Positions 25,716 to 35,575 of a stretch of DNA of 43,856 nt are shown here, piece after piece. The position numbers and the translations under genes are program-made. Every line of letters begins with the position of its first letter. Position 1 is the first letter of the stretch. The notes beneath the pieces were generated by a model. It made no database searches, was not told where the DNA came from, and was given only the letters and a program-made list of their open reading frames with translations. This DNA comes from Lachnospiraceae bacterium UBA3821 (GTDB lineage: Bacteria; Bacillota; Clostridia; Lachnospirales; Lachnospiraceae), in NCBI GenBank assembly GCA_002368865.1, contig DFDT01000130.1:1-43856 (forward strand), read 5' to 3'.

Positions 25716-26231
25716 CTATTTTTTCAAAATACGGAACCATATCTCACTGACGCTGTTGTAGATAAGTATGATTCCGATCAGCCGCACAATGATCGTCGCT
25801 GTGCCAAACGGATTCGCCACGATCAGGATCCCGAAACCGACGGTGAGCAGGGAGAATACCAACGACACCTGCCAACCGGTAAATCCGCTCTTTTTATAAG
25901 AGATTGCATGCATGAGCCCGAAGGCACCGTACAAAATAATACCAGCCCCGGCAATGATGGGAAACACCGAAATGATCAGTTCCGGATTCAGCAGGATCAC
26001 CAATCCCGCAATTGCCGTCACAATTGCCCCCACCCACGGAAACACCGCCATCTCCACACTGTCCTTGCGCACCAGCAGTGACACGATTGCGACGATCGCG
26101 CTGATCAGCAGACCGGCTCCCAGCACCTTAACAGCAACCGTCAGGGTATCTCCCGGATAAATGACCAGCACAGCCCCCAACACGATAATAACAACCAGGT
26201 AAAAAAATTGCGCCAATTTCGAGTTCTTCAT
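25716..26231 (-). CDS. DUF308/HdeD-like membrane protein
   Basis: The 171-residue protein has six predicted membrane helices in three repeated hairpins, as in HdeD-family acid-resistance proteins. I take the ATG at 26231 with GGGGGTG upstream; a GTG at 26240 overlaps that site. It lies 44 bp downstream of the yfhO-type gene (between its stop and this start), on the opposite side of a shared gap, so it may be separate. Function is inferred from family only. Confidence 0.8.
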   Translation of the reverse strand: MKNSKLAQFFYLVVIIVLGAVLVIYPGDTLTVAVKVLGAGLLISAIVAIVSLLVRKDSVEMAVFPWVGAIVTAIAGLVILLNPELIISVFPIIAGAGIILYGAFGLMHAISYKKSGFTGWQVSLVFSLLTVGFGILIVANPFGTATIIVRLIGIILIYNSVSEIWFRILKK

Positions 26232-26274
26232 CGTTTTCACCCCCGATTATGAAGCAATGCTTCTCTTTTGTATG

Positions 26275-28857
26275 TTATTCTACCATATTTTCCTTTTTTT
26301 GAACAGTTCCTATGCCTTGTCTTTTTTTGCGCTTTTCGAAATCATACCAGCTGAGGCCAAACCCGATCACACTGACCAGTGTAACAACTGCTCCCTGCCA
26401 TTTCCCGAAAGGCTTATACTCCATTTCCAGCACATAGTCTCCCGGCTGCAGATCAAAAGCCATCAATGTCCCTCCAAACAACTCAGGTTCCTTCACCTCT
26501 CCGTTCAACTTCACTTTCCAGCCTCTCTCACAGGGAACGCTCAGGATCAATCTGCCTTCCTTTTGCAGCTTTATGCTTCCCCGAAGATGGGTACTGTCAT
26601 AACTCACCTGTTCCAGGTGATCCTCCGCCAGAGCATCCATGACCTTCATCAGCACATTTCGGTTCATGCGGTAAATATCCGCAGAAATTTTCCGGGAATC
26701 ATCCTCTTTATCATTATTGGTGATGCGCACGGATTCACCCGCCTTCAAATATCCCAGATACAGGATCGACCCTTTCTTAAGGTTGTTCCATTCCATCCCA
26801 TCCGGCGTCGTACCATATGTCTTGACCTTCTGTGTACCCGCCGCAGTGATGATCCCGTAATAGATTCCGTCCTGCTCCACCCTGTATTCCACATCATCAC
26901 CGTTGGATTTCTTACTGCAGATTTCAAACAGCCTCTCATCTATTCCCAGGTCATGCACCATCTGATTCTGCAGCCTCAGCGCGCTGCCCGAATAGCCATC
27001 GGGAAGATCATATCCTGTCGGCGCCACATATCCGAACGGCAGCGTATCCTGTATCTGATAAAGTGTGATCCCGTTTTCTTCTCCCATTGGCACATACAAA
27101 GAATTCTCATATTCGCTCGAATCCCCAAACATGTATTTCACGTTTAAAAGTGCCGATGTGAAAGCCGTTGCACCGTCAAAGTCATAGAAAACCTTACTGT
27201 AGCGCATTCCCAGCCGCTCGTAGAGATCCATCACCGCCGAGTTCATGGTGGAAGAAAAGACCGTAGCCGTGGGATACCCTACCAGAGTCCCGTCATTTTT
27301 GGTTTTTCGCTTAAATTTCTCGATTCGATACAGACTGTCTTCTGTCTCTGCCGTGCGTTCGTACAGCGCTTTATAATCCTCCAGATTCTCCAGATAAGCG
27401 GACCGACTCACATTGCTCACGCTGGTCACGCCGGTGTTGATACAGGTCTCCAACACCATTGCCGCCACCGCAAGACCAACCAGGACCCTGCGCGTACTCC
27501 CGCTCTGCTTCTGATATCCCAGATACAGAAGCACCGCATAAATCGTCACAAACAAAAGGGTCAGCCACTCCACCCCCGGCAGAATATCCTCATGGGTCGC
27601 AAACTGCTCCACAAACACCATGATCACTGCCACCGCCACATAGACATGTATCACCCGTTCCTTCTGTTCCTTTCGGGCAAAGTCCAAAGAAACCACCCCG
27701 TCATAGCACATCACCAGAATCAAAAAAATATAAATAAATGATTGTCTGCCCGGCAAAGAATCCGGATAATTCAGACCATGCCAGATGAAATCCAGCAGAT
27801 TTGTGCTGAATCCCAGTAAAATGAATCCCGCCAGTGCCATCATGCCAAAGCGCCTGCGCGCCGGTATCCTCTCATTCAAAACATAAAGCGGCACGCATAG
27901 AAACGCACTGACGCCGCAATAAATATTGGGCCAATGATCCAATCCTTTTTCCACAGATACGGCCACACAATGTCTGGCCAGCATCTCCATCACAGAAAAA
28001 TAACTCTCCACTTTTTGCGGAAAAGAAATATCTCCGAAGTCAGTGGCCAGGATCGCACATACCTCCGGAATCAGCAAGACAGCCGCCATCCCGCCGGCAA
28101 GCAGCGAAAAAACCGCAAAATCCCCGAGAGAATAAAATTTATCCCACCAGCCCTTTTTCATGCAGACTAAATAGATATAATAAAACACCAGAAAAATACA
28201 GATCATGATGGAAATATAGTAATTCGTCAGAATGGACAATGCCAGTGTAATACAATACAGGAAGGGTTTCTGCTCAAACACCAGCCGTTCCAGTCCCATC
28301 AGGATAAACGGCAGCAGGATCACACAGTCCAGCCACATAATGTTCCAGTTATATGCCGCCAGGAAACCGGACAATGCATATCCCAGTGAGAAAAACAGCG
28401 CCATTCCCTGCCTGTATGTACGGCCAGGCCATGTATCCGACTTCTCCGCACCCTCCTGGAGCCCCGTCTCTCCTCTCTTGAAGAAATACGCATACGCAGT
28501 CAACCCGCACAACCCGATCTTGACCACCACCAGGTAAGTCAGGAACTCCATATAGTGAGCCTCAGGGATCAACAATCCCAGCCAATGAAACGGACTGGCC
28601 AGATAATAGACATACAACGCCAGAAAATTTGACCCGATCCCCACATTCCAGGTATAGTCTATCCCCCTGCCGCTTTTCACGGAACGCATAAATTCCGAAA
28701 AAAAAGGCATATACTGATGATACATGTCCGTGCTCAAAAAACTTCTGTCCCCAAACGGATAGATCCCGTCTACCGCAAAGACGACCAACATGATAAATAT
28801 CGGCAGAAAAAATGCCGCTATTCCCATTTTTTTTAATCCTGACTTTCTGTCACCCAT
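26275..28857 (-). CDS. YfhO-family membrane protein
   Basis: The 860-residue protein from the ATG at 28857 has at least 12 membrane helices in the first two thirds and an extracytoplasmic C-terminal region, then a last helix. The opening FLSTDMYHQYMPFF and the early STDM motif are typical of YfhO. In Bacillus YfhO works with CsbB in modifying lipoteichoic acid with GlcNAc, as a glycosyltransferase of the GT-C type. GAGGTTGG is the ribosome site. An in-frame extension upstream to 29025 would run into the divergent gene. Confidence 0.85.
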   Translation of the reverse strand: MGDRKSGLKKMGIAAFFLPIFIMLVVFAVDGIYPFGDRSFLSTDMYHQYMPFFSEFMRSVKSGRGIDYTWNVGIGSNFLALYVYYLASPFHWLGLLIPEAHYMEFLTYLVVVKIGLCGLTAYAYFFKRGETGLQEGAEKSDTWPGRTYRQGMALFFSLGYALSGFLAAYNWNIMWLDCVILLPFILMGLERLVFEQKPFLYCITLALSILTNYYISIMICIFLVFYYIYLVCMKKGWWDKFYSLGDFAVFSLLAGGMAAVLLIPEVCAILATDFGDISFPQKVESYFSVMEMLARHCVAVSVEKGLDHWPNIYCGVSAFLCVPLYVLNERIPARRRFGMMALAGFILLGFSTNLLDFIWHGLNYPDSLPGRQSFIYIFLILVMCYDGVVSLDFARKEQKERVIHVYVAVAVIMVFVEQFATHEDILPGVEWLTLLFVTIYAVLLYLGYQKQSGSTRRVLVGLAVAAMVLETCINTGVTSVSNVSRSAYLENLEDYKALYERTAETEDSLYRIEKFKRKTKNDGTLVGYPTATVFSSTMNSAVMDLYERLGMRYSKVFYDFDGATAFTSALLNVKYMFGDSSEYENSLYVPMGEENGITLYQIQDTLPFGYVAPTGYDLPDGYSGSALRLQNQMVHDLGIDERLFEICSKKSNGDDVEYRVEQDGIYYGIITAAGTQKVKTYGTTPDGMEWNNLKKGSILYLGYLKAGESVRITNNDKEDDSRKISADIYRMNRNVLMKVMDALAEDHLEQVSYDSTHLRGSIKLQKEGRLILSVPCERGWKVKLNGEVKEPELFGGTLMAFDLQPGDYVLEMEYKPFGKWQGAVVTLVSVIGFGLSWYDFEKRKKRQGIGTVQKKENMVE

Positions 28858-28910
28858 GACCAACCTCACTGCATATACTATTCTATATCGATCGGATAGG
28901 ACCCACACAT

Positions 28911-29597
28911 ATGTCGCCAATACCATCCTCACAACCTGCTCATCCAGATCCCTGCATTGCAATCCTGGGGCGCAGGAAAGACACAAAAAATTATGAAAAC
29001 TTTCTCCGGCGCAACGGTTTTTCATTTGTCACCACGCTGACGCCCGAAGATGTCTGCTGCTGTACCGGACTCCTTTTGCCCGGCGGCGGAGATATCACGC
29101 CCGGATTCTTCGGAGAAAAAAATAATGGCTCCGATCATATTGACACAGAACTGGATATTCTCCAGCTTCAGGCGCTGGAGCTCTGCATCAGGCAACACAA
29201 GCCCGTCCTCGGCATCTGCAAAGGCATGCAGCTGATCAACGTGGCGTTTGGCGGAACCATTCTGCAGGATATGCCCTGCCGCAGTCTGCATCTATATTCA
29301 GGACAGGATCTGTATCATCCGGTCCACACCGAACAAACTTCCGTTCTGCATAAACTGTATGGCCCCTGCATTGCACACACCAGCGTAAACTCTGCCCACC
29401 ATCAGTGTCTGCATCGCCTTGGAAAAAATCTTCAGATCATACAACGCTGTACTCTGGATAATTGTCCGGAAGCCATCACTCACAATACGCTTCCCCTTCT
29501 CGGCGTCCAATGGCATCCCGAACGTCTCGACCCTGTCCAGACTACGCTGTCGGGGGCACCGATCCTCTCTTTCTTCCTGGCACAGGCAGGGCATTGA
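28911..29597 (+). CDS. Class-I glutamine amidotransferase (gamma-Glu-GABA hydrolase-like)
   Basis: The 228-residue protein belongs to the peptidase C26 family. The nucleophile Cys103 lies in LGICKGMQLIN and the catalytic His202/Glu204 in WHPE. LLPGGGDI is the oxyanion loop. Family members hydrolyse gamma-glutamyl amides. The ATG at 28911 is divergent from yfhO with only 53 bp between the starts. Its 3' end overlaps the Mbeg1-like gene by 56 bp tail to tail. Confidence 0.85.
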   Translation: MSPIPSSQPAHPDPCIAILGRRKDTKNYENFLRRNGFSFVTTLTPEDVCCCTGLLLPGGGDITPGFFGEKNNGSDHIDTELDILQLQALELCIRQHKPVLGICKGMQLINVAFGGTILQDMPCRSLHLYSGQDLYHPVHTEQTSVLHKLYGPCIAHTSVNSAHHQCLHRLGKNLQIIQRCTLDNCPEAITHNTLPLLGVQWHPERLDPVQTTLSGAPILSFFLAQAGH

Positions 29598-30720
29598 TAG
29601 GTTTCGTATCCTCCTGTGCCCGCAGGATCCCCCAAAAAGCATCCACATTCCTGCGCAGGATTCCCATTGTATTTCCATCCACCTTTCGAAATGCCCGGAC
29701 AAGTCTGCCCACATTACTTTTCCAGTCAGCGGCAAAGTCCAGCACACTCTCCGTCTGGGTTTCCGACACAATCTGATACATTGTATCCACCATCAGTTTC
29801 CGCTGTTCCTCATTCATCGAAAAGATCCATTGGTTGAGCGCATTGTCCGTGCGATGTACCGCCGGATAAATATCCTTCAGCAATACAAACCGCCCGTTCC
29901 GGATCTTCCACCGAAACGGATCATGCTGTACCGGTCCGTAACTTCTGGCCGCAACTGCCCGGTATCTGTTATCCCCGGATAACAACATTCCAACGATTGA
30001 AAACGCCGGAAGATATTTTACCACCCTGTCTGCGATCGCTGCATAGCGCATGGATCGGAATATCTCCGGCCGAAATCCCGGTCCGTCCATATTGTAGATC
30101 CGCAAAATCCGGCGCCGCACCTCAGATGCGCAATACATCGCCCCATACACGGCAAAATTTCCGCCTTTGGAATGTCCTCCCACATAAAACGGACCCGAGA
30201 AACGCCTGGCCACCGTATTCAGATATCTGACTGCCATCGTCTGTCCCGGAACCGGACAAAGAAACGCCATGTTGAAGTCTTCCTTCCATCCCACAAAGGT
30301 TTCATCCGTTCCTCTGAATGCCACATATACCGTCCCGTCCTCCAGCAGAAAAGTAACCGCTGCGAACTGCACTTCCCGTGTCTTTTCCACCAGATTCACA
30401 TAACAATTTAATCTTAGATTCGCAAATCTCCTGCTCTCGGACATCCATGCGAACAATGTCCGATTCTCTCTTGCAAAAATAATCTTATGAAACAATCTTT
30501 CCCGCTGCGGATGCTGTCTCAGACTTTTTAGAGTCACAGAGGCATGATCTCCCTTCAGCCCGGGAACCATGCCGTCAAACCTCAAATATGCCAGCTGACA
30601 GAGCAAAAGGCTGTCCACATCATTAAACGCGTATGCTCCAAAAGGCATTTTCCCATAGGTTTTTAAATAGGTTTCCACCGTATCTGTCCTGTTTTGGAAA
30701 AAATTTCTCCACAGTTTCAT
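29542..30720 (-). CDS. Mbeg1-like (DUF2974) alpha/beta-hydrolase
   Basis: The 392-residue protein has an alpha/beta-hydrolase core. The nucleophile elbow is GGHSKGGN (Ser184), and VYVAFRGTDE earlier is typical of lipases with a GTD motif. DUF2974/Mbeg1 proteins are common in Firmicutes and their substrate is unknown. There is no signal peptide, so it should be cytosolic. ATG at 30720 has no strong ribosome site. A citrate-synthase terminator sits just downstream on the same strand but upstream of this start, at 30823-30872. Confidence 0.8.
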   Translation of the reverse strand: MKLWRNFFQNRTDTVETYLKTYGKMPFGAYAFNDVDSLLLCQLAYLRFDGMVPGLKGDHASVTLKSLRQHPQRERLFHKIIFARENRTLFAWMSESRRFANLRLNCYVNLVEKTREVQFAAVTFLLEDGTVYVAFRGTDETFVGWKEDFNMAFLCPVPGQTMAVRYLNTVARRFSGPFYVGGHSKGGNFAVYGAMYCASEVRRRILRIYNMDGPGFRPEIFRSMRYAAIADRVVKYLPAFSIVGMLLSGDNRYRAVAARSYGPVQHDPFRWKIRNGRFVLLKDIYPAVHRTDNALNQWIFSMNEEQRKLMVDTMYQIVSETQTESVLDFAADWKSNVGRLVRAFRKVDGNTMGILRRNVDAFWGILRAQEDTKPINALPVPGRKRGSVPPTA

Positions 30721-30822
30721 ATTTTACCATATCCTTCCAAGACTTCAAGTATGAACGATATAAACTCTGCCATTATTATATCTTTTGACCAGAATGATAT
30801 ACAGCTATAGCTGCAGAAAGCC

Positions 30823-30872
30823 AAAAAGAAGCTGTCATCCGGCCGAATACAATCAGCCCAAATGACAGCCTC
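30823..30872 (-). terminator. Terminator of the citrate synthase gene
   Basis: On the minus strand GCTGTCAT and ATGACAGC pair (30831-30838 with 30862-30869) with some nested pairing, followed by a U-run (TTCTTTTTGG). Confidence 0.85.
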
Positions 30873-30893
30873 TTCCTCATTTTGTAACCTATT

Positions 30894-32240
30894 TTATCGC
30901 TCATCCATCGGGATATAGATCCGCTCTTCCATCACACTCTTATAGGCCGGACGAATGATCTTATCCATATTCAAAAGCTCTTCGATCCGATGCGCACTCC
31001 AGCCCACAATACGGGCGATTGCAAAGATCGGCGTGTACAGTTCCAGCGGGATCTCCAACATACTGTAAACAAATCCGCTGTAAAAGTCCACATTTGCACT
31101 GACTCCCTTGTAAATACGCGATTTTTTGCCTATCAGCTCCGGTGCCACACGCTCAATCATAGAATAAAGCGCATAGTCTTTATCTCTGCCCTTCTCTTTG
31201 GCCAGCTTCTCCACAAAGCTCTTGAACACCTGCGCTCTCGGGTCGGACAGCGAATACACCGCATGTCCCATACCGTAGATCAGCCCTTTCTGGTCAAATG
31301 CCTCCTTATTCAAGATCTTCTGCAGATAAGCGCGTACCTCATCCTCATCGGTCCAGTCAGATACATGCTTCTCCAGATCATGCATCATCTCCACAACCTT
31401 GATATTTGCGCCGCCATGTTTGGGCCCTTTCAGGGAAGACAAAGCCGCTGCGATCACAGAGTATGTGTCCGCCCCGGAGGAAGTCACCACGCGGGTCGTA
31501 AAGGTGGAATTATTGCCGCCGCCATGCTCCATATGCAGCACCAGAGCCGTATCCAACACCCTTGCCTCCAGCTCGGTATATTTCTTGTCCGGACGCAGCA
31601 TCATCAAAATATTCTCTGCTGTAGACAATTTTTTCCCGGGACGATGAATATACATACTTTCATCATTCTCATAATGATTGTAGGCATGATAAGCATATAC
31701 CGCCAGTACGGGAAACAGACTGATCAGTCCCATACACTGACGCAGCACATTTTCCACAGAGGTGTCCTTGCAGTTTTTATCATAAGATGCCAGCGTCAAC
31801 ACACTCCGCGTCATAGAATTCATGATATCGCTGGTGGGCGCTTTCATAATCACGTCCCTTGTAAAATTTGTGGGCAATGTCCGCTCTGCCGCCAGCACAT
31901 GCCGGAATGTATTCAATTCTTCCTCAGTGGGCAGTTCTCCAAACAGCAAAAGATATGCCACCTCTTCAAAGCCATATCTTTTCTGGGAAAACCCCTTGAC
32001 CAGTTCAATACAGTCATACCCTCGATACCATAATTTTCCTTCGCACGGCGTCTTTACACCATCAACCATTTTAAAAGACTCTATCCGTGAAATATTGGTA
32101 AGTCCTGTCAGGACACCGTTTCCGTTTTTATCCCGCAGCCCTCGCTGTACTTCATATTGTTCAAAAAGACTCTGATTGATCTGATCTGCTTCCCTGCAAA
32201 GCTGCGCATAGTCGCCATAATAAATTCCGCTCTTTTTCAT
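30894..32240 (-). CDS. Citrate synthase family protein
   Basis: The 448-residue protein is of the citrate synthase type I/II superfamily. It has an N-terminal small domain, the phrase GKLWYRGYDCIELV (usual for 'R-G-Y' near the active-site region), HMEHGGGNNSTFT and SLKGPKHGGANIKVVEMM, which include active-site His residues. It may make citrate from oxaloacetate and acetyl-CoA. Methylcitrate activity cannot be excluded. The ATG follows GGAGG. It stands alone between a promoter (32411-32439) and a terminator. Confidence 0.92.
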   Translation of the reverse strand: MKKSGIYYGDYAQLCREADQINQSLFEQYEVQRGLRDKNGNGVLTGLTNISRIESFKMVDGVKTPCEGKLWYRGYDCIELVKGFSQKRYGFEEVAYLLLFGELPTEEELNTFRHVLAAERTLPTNFTRDVIMKAPTSDIMNSMTRSVLTLASYDKNCKDTSVENVLRQCMGLISLFPVLAVYAYHAYNHYENDESMYIHRPGKKLSTAENILMMLRPDKKYTELEARVLDTALVLHMEHGGGNNSTFTTRVVTSSGADTYSVIAAALSSLKGPKHGGANIKVVEMMHDLEKHVSDWTDEDEVRAYLQKILNKEAFDQKGLIYGMGHAVYSLSDPRAQVFKSFVEKLAKEKGRDKDYALYSMIERVAPELIGKKSRIYKGVSANVDFYSGFVYSMLEIPLELYTPIFAIARIVGWSAHRIEELLNMDKIIRPAYKSVMEERIYIPMDER

Positions 32241-32410
32241 TTCTCTCCTCCTTGCTGCTTTTTTTCATTTGCTTTTCTATTTTTCGGATTCCTTCTATCA
32301 CCTGATCAACCGCCAATTCAATTTACCACATTGGGATACGCACATTTCAAGCATATGCTTTCGGAATACCAAAAGAAAAGACGAAACGAAGCAAGAAAAA
32401 CTTCCCTTTT

Positions 32411-32439
32411 ATGATAAAGCATAATGGAATTCATTACAA
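32411..32439 (-). promoter_or_regulatory. Possible promoter of the citrate synthase gene
   Basis: On the minus strand TTGTAA and TATCAT are separated by 17 bp. The predicted leader is about 165 nt. The 240-bp gap is AT-rich and shows nothing else. Confidence 0.5.
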
Positions 32440-32481
32440 GAAAAATTTTGTAAATAATTCTAAATTAATCATTCTTAATTT

Positions 32482-33288
32482 CTAAATTCTGTCTTCATAC
32501 GGCACCCGCGGCACTTCCTCACATACAATTTCTTTTAGCTTCTCAAAATTCTCCCTGGAATTGGCAGCAATCACAGGGAACGGCCTGTCCACCGGAAATT
32601 CCTCATAATACAGGCATTCCGCAATGCCGCCCGCCTCCCTGATAATGGGAAACGCTGCTGCCGCATCCCAGGGAAACAGCCTCATCTCGAAATAAAGCTC
32701 CACCCTGCCCGCCGCCAGCATCGCCAGCTCCAGACAGGCTGTACCCATGCGCCGCAGATCATCCGACTGCAGATATACCCTTCTGATCACATTGAAACAG
32801 GCTTCCGCATAACGCTTGTCATACAGACACATAGCAGAGCACAGATGGGAATGACTGAAATCCCGATCCGAAACCCGGATCGGCTGTTCATTCAGGAAAG
32901 CCCCTTTCCCTGTCTCCGCGCGATACACTTCATCGCGGTATGGATTATAGATCACACCGGCGTAGGGTTCCCCATTTCTCACCAACCCCACGGATATCCC
33001 GCTGAAGCCGATATCCCGGATAAAATTGGACGTTCCGTCAATGGGATCCACCACCCAGATATTCTCTGCATGCAATTGCCTGTGTTCCCCTTCTTCCCCC
33101 AGCATCTCACTTTCCGGAACAAGAGCCGGCAGTCTTTCCGCAAGAAAATTCTGTACCGCCTTGTCCGCTTCTGTCACATAGTTGGAGTTATTGCCTTTCT
33201 GCTCAATACGATCTTTCAGGCTTTTATCTGTCATCAATTTGCTTGCCTCGCGGACAATCGCCGCGATCTGTACTGTCAGTTCACTCAA
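32482..33288 (-). CDS. Inositol monophosphatase family protein
   Basis: The 268-residue protein carries the Mg-dependent phosphatase motifs GEEGE, DPIDGTSNF and WDAAAAFPI in order. It probably hydrolyses inositol phosphates or a related sugar phosphate. The start is TTG at 33288 with GGGAGG 8 nt upstream, and no ATG nearby is better. It is 21 bp downstream of the LacX-like epimerase gene. Confidence 0.92.
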   Translation of the reverse strand: MSELTVQIAAIVREASKLMTDKSLKDRIEQKGNNSNYVTEADKAVQNFLAERLPALVPESEMLGEEGEHRQLHAENIWVVDPIDGTSNFIRDIGFSGISVGLVRNGEPYAGVIYNPYRDEVYRAETGKGAFLNEQPIRVSDRDFSHSHLCSAMCLYDKRYAEACFNVIRRVYLQSDDLRRMGTACLELAMLAAGRVELYFEMRLFPWDAAAAFPIIREAGGIAECLYYEEFPVDRPFPVIAANSRENFEKLKEIVCEEVPRVPYEDRI

Positions 33289-33309
33289 ATCTGTTCCCTC
33301 CCGCCTCTT

Positions 33310-34200
33310 TCATCCCCAAACCCTGATCTGATAAGACACGGAAAACTCCTCTCCGCTCTCCAGTACATTCCCATATTCTCTTTCTTCCAGCGCCTGCCCA
33401 AAATCCACTCTGTCACAGCGTCCGTACCAGGGTTCAATGCACACGAAAGGCGCATGCTTCCCAACCGGCGACCAGATGCCAAATAAGGGAGCTTCAAAAC
33501 TCACTGTCAACAGCTGTTTTTTCTCCGCATCCAAAAGAGTTACAGCATCTGCCTGCTGATCTTCTATGATCAGTGCATCCTCCGCAAACAACGCATCCGA
33601 CATGGCAAGGCAGCCTGCCGAAAGATCAAGTTTCTTTTGTCTGTCCGAGAGGCATCCGCTGCCGTCTCCCTCGATCACATTACAGGTAAGCGCCTCCGTC
33701 ACAGTCTGCCCGTTCTTTTCAAACAGCAGATAAGATCGGTTCAGATCACAGCCAAACGCAGGATGCCCGCCAATGGAAAAATACATCTTCCGCGCATCGG
33801 TATTTTTTACTTTCCAATGAACAATCACCGTATCGCCCTGCAATTCATAACCAACTGTCAGCCGAAAAGCAAACGGATACTTCTCCTGTGTTGCCTCTGC
33901 ATCCGTCAACACAAACCACAGTTCGTTTTCTGCCGCTCTGCCTTGCTCCGGCACAAAATCCATATCTCTGGCAAATCCATGCTGCGACATCTGATAGGCT
34001 TTCCCGTCATAATAAGACGTTTTATCCCGATAATTTCCAACTAACGGAAACAAGATCGGCGAAGTCCGTCCCCAGAACACAGGATCCGCCTGCCACATCA
34101 TCTCCCTGCCGTCCGAACTGCGCACTAAAGACCGGATCTCCGCACCGTGCTCTGCCACGGTAAGCTGCAATTTCTCGTTTCTCAAAATAAATTCTGCCAT
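33310..34200 (-). CDS. Aldose 1-epimerase family (LacX-like) protein
   Basis: The 296-residue beta-sandwich protein has the phrase WGRTSPILFPLVGNYRD and GGHPAFGC. This branch (LacX) resembles hexose-6-phosphate mutarotases. The catalytic His is likely in GGHPAF and the Glu in CIEPWYGRCD. ATG at 34200 follows GGAGAGGGG. It is co-directional with suhB-type gene 21 bp downstream, hinting at a shared sugar-phosphate role. Confidence 0.88.
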   Translation of the reverse strand: MAEFILRNEKLQLTVAEHGAEIRSLVRSSDGREMMWQADPVFWGRTSPILFPLVGNYRDKTSYYDGKAYQMSQHGFARDMDFVPEQGRAAENELWFVLTDAEATQEKYPFAFRLTVGYELQGDTVIVHWKVKNTDARKMYFSIGGHPAFGCDLNRSYLLFEKNGQTVTEALTCNVIEGDGSGCLSDRQKKLDLSAGCLAMSDALFAEDALIIEDQQADAVTLLDAEKKQLLTVSFEAPLFGIWSPVGKHAPFVCIEPWYGRCDRVDFGQALEEREYGNVLESGEEFSVSYQIRVWG

Positions 34201-34242
34201 AGTTTTCCCCTCTCCAAAATAGATTTTATCTCTGACGCTTCT

Positions 34243-35529
34243 CTATACTTCCTGCTCCAGCGACGCAAAATATCTCTTTCCGGCCTCCCTGGACCGTGCA
34301 TCCCTGGCCGCATCCACCTCCTCATAATGCGCCTCCAAAAGCTCCACGATCTCCCCGCTGATACCGCCGCTCTCTATATTTTCATGCAATACCTTCAATG
34401 CGTTTTCCTTGTCCATGCCCTTGCGGTAAGGTCTCTCCTCCGTGATTGCAGAGAAAATATCCGCCACCGCCATGATCCTGGACCCCAGATCCAGCATAGA
34501 CGCATCAAAATGAAACGGATACCCTCTGCCGTTTAGTTTCTCATGATGAAATCCCGCCCAATCCGCAATCTTGCCAAAACCTTCCACATCCATCAAAATG
34601 AGTCTGGTGTAATAAGTATGTTCTTTAACGACGTTAAATTCTTCCTCGTCCAGCTTGCCCGGTTTCTCCAGAATTGCCCGAGGCACCCGAAGCTTCCCGA
34701 TATCATGCAGATTTCCTGCAATCTCCATCATCAGACATTCTTCCTCGCTCATTCCCGCAAGCTCTGCCAGTTTCTTTGCCGACGCGGCCACCCCTGCGGA
34801 ATGCATGGCGGTAAACGGACTCCGAAAGTCAATGATCCGGGACATGAAACCGGTGAGCTCCACCGTTTGCTGAAGGGTAACCGGATGCATCTCCCCTGCA
34901 AAAAACATCAAAAATGCCGGATTATTTAACACGTCCAACCAGATAAACTCCCGCTTGCTCACCCGCAGGAATGCATCCACCATAGTCGGTGAGAATTCCG
35001 TACCATGTCCGCACTCGATTGCAGAACAGATACGTTTCACCTGATTCAGCACAGGTTCATCTTCCCGCAGCATGAGCGATACGACATCCGCCAGATGAAT
35101 GGCGCTGGCGATCTCTATGTATAAATACGCTTTTGCGGCATTTTCTTTTGATCCGCCTTTTGTTTCCGCAAGCTTTTGGTTTTTCACATAACTGTTCTGG
35201 CAGATCTCTATGACATCCGCAATCTCTTCAAACTGTTTGAGATCCCGCAGCATCCGCGCTCCTGTGATCGCCACATTGGCAGCATCCTCTTCAATCTCCA
35301 GAACAGACTGTTTTTTCTCCGAAACCACAGCCCCCACATCATGCAATAGCGCTGCATAGATCGTCAGGTGCAGTGCCTCCTCATCCAGCCCGCACTCCCG
35401 CGCCACCTGATAGGCCAGATACGCTGTCTGCTCGTGATGATGCTCCATGTCCGGGTTGATCAGATTCATGGCTTTCGCCAATGCCCCAAGCAAAGATCTG
35501 ATATTGGTGAATGAGTTATTGTCCTGCAT
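34243..35529 (-). CDS. Tandem HD-domain protein with C-terminal HD-GYP
   Basis: The 428-residue protein has two HD hydrolase domains. The first has HHHEQTAYLAY and LLHDVGA. The second has NLHDIGKLRVP, HTYYTR and FHHEKLNGRGYPF, the HD-GYP signature found in cyclic di-GMP phosphodiesterases. Neither has an attached receiver or sensor region. It probably hydrolyses cyclic dinucleotides; the first HD domain may be regulatory. The ATG at 35529 follows GAGGAG. Confidence 0.87.
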   Translation of the reverse strand: MQDNNSFTNIRSLLGALAKAMNLINPDMEHHHEQTAYLAYQVARECGLDEEALHLTIYAALLHDVGAVVSEKKQSVLEIEEDAANVAITGARMLRDLKQFEEIADVIEICQNSYVKNQKLAETKGGSKENAAKAYLYIEIASAIHLADVVSLMLREDEPVLNQVKRICSAIECGHGTEFSPTMVDAFLRVSKREFIWLDVLNNPAFLMFFAGEMHPVTLQQTVELTGFMSRIIDFRSPFTAMHSAGVAASAKKLAELAGMSEEECLMMEIAGNLHDIGKLRVPRAILEKPGKLDEEEFNVVKEHTYYTRLILMDVEGFGKIADWAGFHHEKLNGRGYPFHFDASMLDLGSRIMAVADIFSAITEERPYRKGMDKENALKVLHENIESGGISGEIVELLEAHYEEVDAARDARSREAGKRYFASLEQEV

Positions 35530-35575
35530 ATGTTTACTCCTCTGTCCTTACTGTTCGCCCATGCTTTTTTGAAAT

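Noticed and set aside
28858..29025. A 56-residue N-terminal extension of the YfhO-type protein
   Set aside because: It has no ribosome site, would run into the divergent amidotransferase gene, and the family begins at the chosen ATG.
30802..30813. 12-bp palindrome CAGCTATAGCTG near the citrate-synthase terminator
   Set aside because: Short, AT-poor symmetry of this size is common by chance and no gene start is close.
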